DNA of 64,000 nucleotides from an uncultured Rubripirellula sp. GTDB lineage: Bacteria; Planctomycetota; Planctomycetia; Pirellulales; Pirellulaceae. The notes beneath the pieces were generated by a model. It was not told the DNA's origin and did not search any database. It saw only the letters and a list, made by a program, of their open reading frames with translations. The position numbers were made by a program, and so were the translations under genes. Shown one piece after another: positions 62,646 to 64,000 of the stretch. How positions within the stretch are numbered: position 1 is the first letter of the stretch; each line of letters starts with the position of its first letter. Location of the stretch: assembly GCA_938045805.1 (NCBI GenBank), contig CALIBL010000032.1, positions 1 through 64,000 on the forward strand. Direction: 5' to 3'.

Positions 62646-64000
62646 TCAGGCGTTTTGTCTTAACACATCCGAATCTAGAGCGTCGGCGGCAATCCAACCA
62701 CTCATCATCACCATGGGCATACCTGGGCCAGGATGTGCGGCACCACCCGCTAGGTACAAACCCTCGATATCTCGGCGTCGATTACCTGGTTTAAAAGCCC
62801 CGACAAACTTACCGTGACTTGCCAATCCATAGATAGCGCCATTGAGAACTCGATACCTCTTGTGGATCCCTTCAGGTGTGAGAGCGGATTCGCACACGAT
62901 AGCCTGCCGAAGACCTTCGAGTCCTGCGGTGCGTTCCAACTTGTCGAGAATTACCTCTCGGTAAGCAGGCAACATCTCGCCCCAATTGTGGTGAGGACGC
63001 AAATACGGAGTGTGCACCAACACGTATAGTGATTCACATCCATCCGGAGCCACCTCCGGTTCACTGATGCTTGGTGCACAGAGGTACGCGGTCGGATCCG
63101 GTGCCGGTTCACCTCGTTTATAAATCCAATCAAACTCTTCTTCCGGATCCCGAGAAAAGACAAAATTATGATGCAGCAGTTGAGAATAACGTCGATCGAG
63201 TCCTAAGTAGAGAACGACCCCGCTGCAAGCCGGTTCGTGTCGCTGCTTTCTCTGAAAACGTTGGGACTGCTGAGTCTCGCCAAGTAATTCGCTGTAGGTT
63301 CTCACCGCATCGCAATTACTAACGACTGAATCACATTGAATCGTTTCCCCTGATTCAAGTTTAACACCGGACACACGACTCCCCTGAAGCTCGATCCGAC
63401 GCACGTCAGTCGACAGTCGAATCTCTGCGCCCATCTCGATCGCAAGTTTCGCCAAAGCTTCTGGGACTGCCCTCGTGCCGCCGATTGGGTACCAGATCCC
63501 CTCCTCTGTCTGCATATGTGCGATCCCGCACAAGACTGCGGGTGACTGGTAAGGTGAAGACCCAACGTACTGAGTGAAATGATCCATCATTTGTGCCACT
63601 CGATTTTCGGGAACGTGAGAGCGCACCACTGATGCAACACTACGCCCCATCCGCAATGACAACACATCCCGCAGCACTGAAGCTGAGAACGCCCCACCAA
63701 CTTCCATCGTGTCACGCAGTCCACCAACCGAGCGGTAGAAGAAAAAGCGATCCGATACGCGATGCAACTGCCCACTCACCTCGAGGAATTTTTCGTAACC
63801 GTCAGCGATCTTCATGTCCCCCGTGAAGTTCAGCAGATGCTGCTTCATTTTCTTTACATCGGAGACCAAATCCAATACATCGCCGGAGGCCTGCTCGGTG
63901 CCTGATGCATCTGAGCCAGAGTCAAAGAAACATCTCCACTGAGGATCTAGAGGGACCAGATCAAGATAATCATCCATCTCTCGCTCAGCTTCCTCAAAGA
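62646..64000 (-). CDS. Phytoene desaturase-like FAD oxidoreductase, N-terminus cut by window end
   Basis: At least 451 residues are visible; the frame stays open to base 64000, so the N-terminal FAD-binding motif lies outside. GIWYPIGGTRAVPEALAKLA, CDSVVSNCDAVRTY, GVVLYLGLDRRY and the C-terminal GLYLAGGAAHPGPGMPMVMMSG are classic CrtI/CrtN-type desaturase features. It is likely part of carotenoid or other isoprenoid desaturation, with the HPGPGMP dinucleotide-binding end intact. Substrate (C30 or C40) cannot be told. The NTPase gene lies 234 bp downstream on the same strand. Confidence 0.87.
   Translation of the reverse strand, partial: FEEAEREMDDYLDLVPLDPQWRCFFDSGSDASGTEQASGDVLDLVSDVKKMKQHLLNFTGDMKIADGYEKFLEVSGQLHRVSDRFFFYRSVGGLRDTMEVGGAFSASVLRDVLSLRMGRSVASVVRSHVPENRVAQMMDHFTQYVGSSPYQSPAVLCGIAHMQTEEGIWYPIGGTRAVPEALAKLAIEMGAEIRLSTDVRRIELQGSRVSGVKLESGETIQCDSVVSNCDAVRTYSELLGETQQSQRFQRKQRHEPACSGVVLYLGLDRRYSQLLHHNFVFSRDPEEEFDWIYKRGEPAPDPTAYLCAPSISEPEVAPDGCESLYVLVHTPYLRPHHNWGEMLPAYREVILDKLERTAGLEGLRQAIVCESALTPEGIHKRYRVLNGAIYGLASHGKFVGAFKPGNRRRDIEGLYLAGGAAHPGPGMPMVMMSGWIAADALDSDVLRQNA

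Noticed and set aside
1-64000. CRISPR arrays, insertion sequences, prophage or integrase genes
   Set aside because: None was found: no regularly spaced repeats, no transposase or integrase motifs and no phage structural genes.

Overview
The window looks like a chromosomal segment of a marine or freshwater Planctomycetota, most likely of the Pirellulaceae (Rhodopirellula and relatives). The evidence is a very large exported protein with a PVC-type cytochrome domain (CxxCH near the C-terminus after a propeller and helical repeats), two exported formylglycine sulfatases, a DUF5060 glycoside-hydrolase-like protein, Tat-exported Gfo/Idh/MocA and propeller proteins, many lipoproteins, and several very small proteins that I recognise from memory as planctomycete-specific. 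No rRNA, tRNA, CRISPR array, prophage or insertion sequence was found. Gene density and style are uniform, so this reads as ordinary core chromosome with some carbohydrate/sulfate-related accessory genes.

Layout. 1-2.7 kb: start of the S10 ribosomal operon on the minus strand (rpsJ, rplC, rplD, rplW, start of rplB), with a good promoter-like sequence upstream of rpsJ. 3-7.6 kb: a DUF2752 membrane protein, a lipoprotein, an exported parallel beta-helix protein and a Tat-exported oxidoreductase. 7.6-15.8 kb: a minus-strand run of an NHL-like propeller, a DUF5060 hydrolase, a Ser/Thr kinase, LarE, a SAM methyltransferase and a lipoprotein. 16-22.5 kb: small conserved proteins, ndk, a TPR protein, carA and an alpha/beta-hydrolase fold protein with no catalytic triad. 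22.7-31 kb: the PVC cytochrome protein, avtA-like transaminase with a sulfatase 2 bp upstream, a PQQ-type propeller, and a strong terminator preceded by about 280 nt of noncoding, hairpin-rich sequence. 31-39.8 kb: a class-I glutamine amidotransferase homologue without its cysteine, a KAS III/OleA-like enzyme, a zinc-ribbon protein, LMW phosphatase, thioredoxin-like protein, aspartate-type aminotransferase, DUF4416, an SDR, scpB and a HAD hydrolase. 39.8-46.9 kb: two lipoproteins, a small conserved protein, a SurA/PpiC-type foldase, a PAP2 protein, coaD, a class-V aminotransferase and a tiny membrane protein. 47-55.5 kb: a Tat-exported propeller, an HNH protein, a YfbK-type von Willebrand A lipoprotein, deoC, a PP2C phosphatase, an AI-2E family permease and a DMT permease. 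55.6-64 kb: sulfatase with a sodium:solute symporter, an NAD-dependent epimerase, an unusual NACHT-like P-loop NTPase with a signal sequence, and a phytoene-desaturase-type oxidoreductase cut by the window end.

Themes. Exported degradation of sulfated or complex polysaccharide is suggested by the two sulfatases, the DUF5060 protein, the beta-helix protein, the Gfo/Idh oxidoreductase and the SSS symporter, but they are not in one locus. Housekeeping functions (ribosome, pyrimidine and CoA synthesis, nucleotide balance, chromosome segregation) are dispersed singly, as is usual in this phylum. The most unusual items are the signal-sequence-bearing NACHT-like NTPase, three enzyme homologues lacking key catalytic residues, a three-cysteine LarE, and the uncharacterised structured intergenic region next to a strong terminator.
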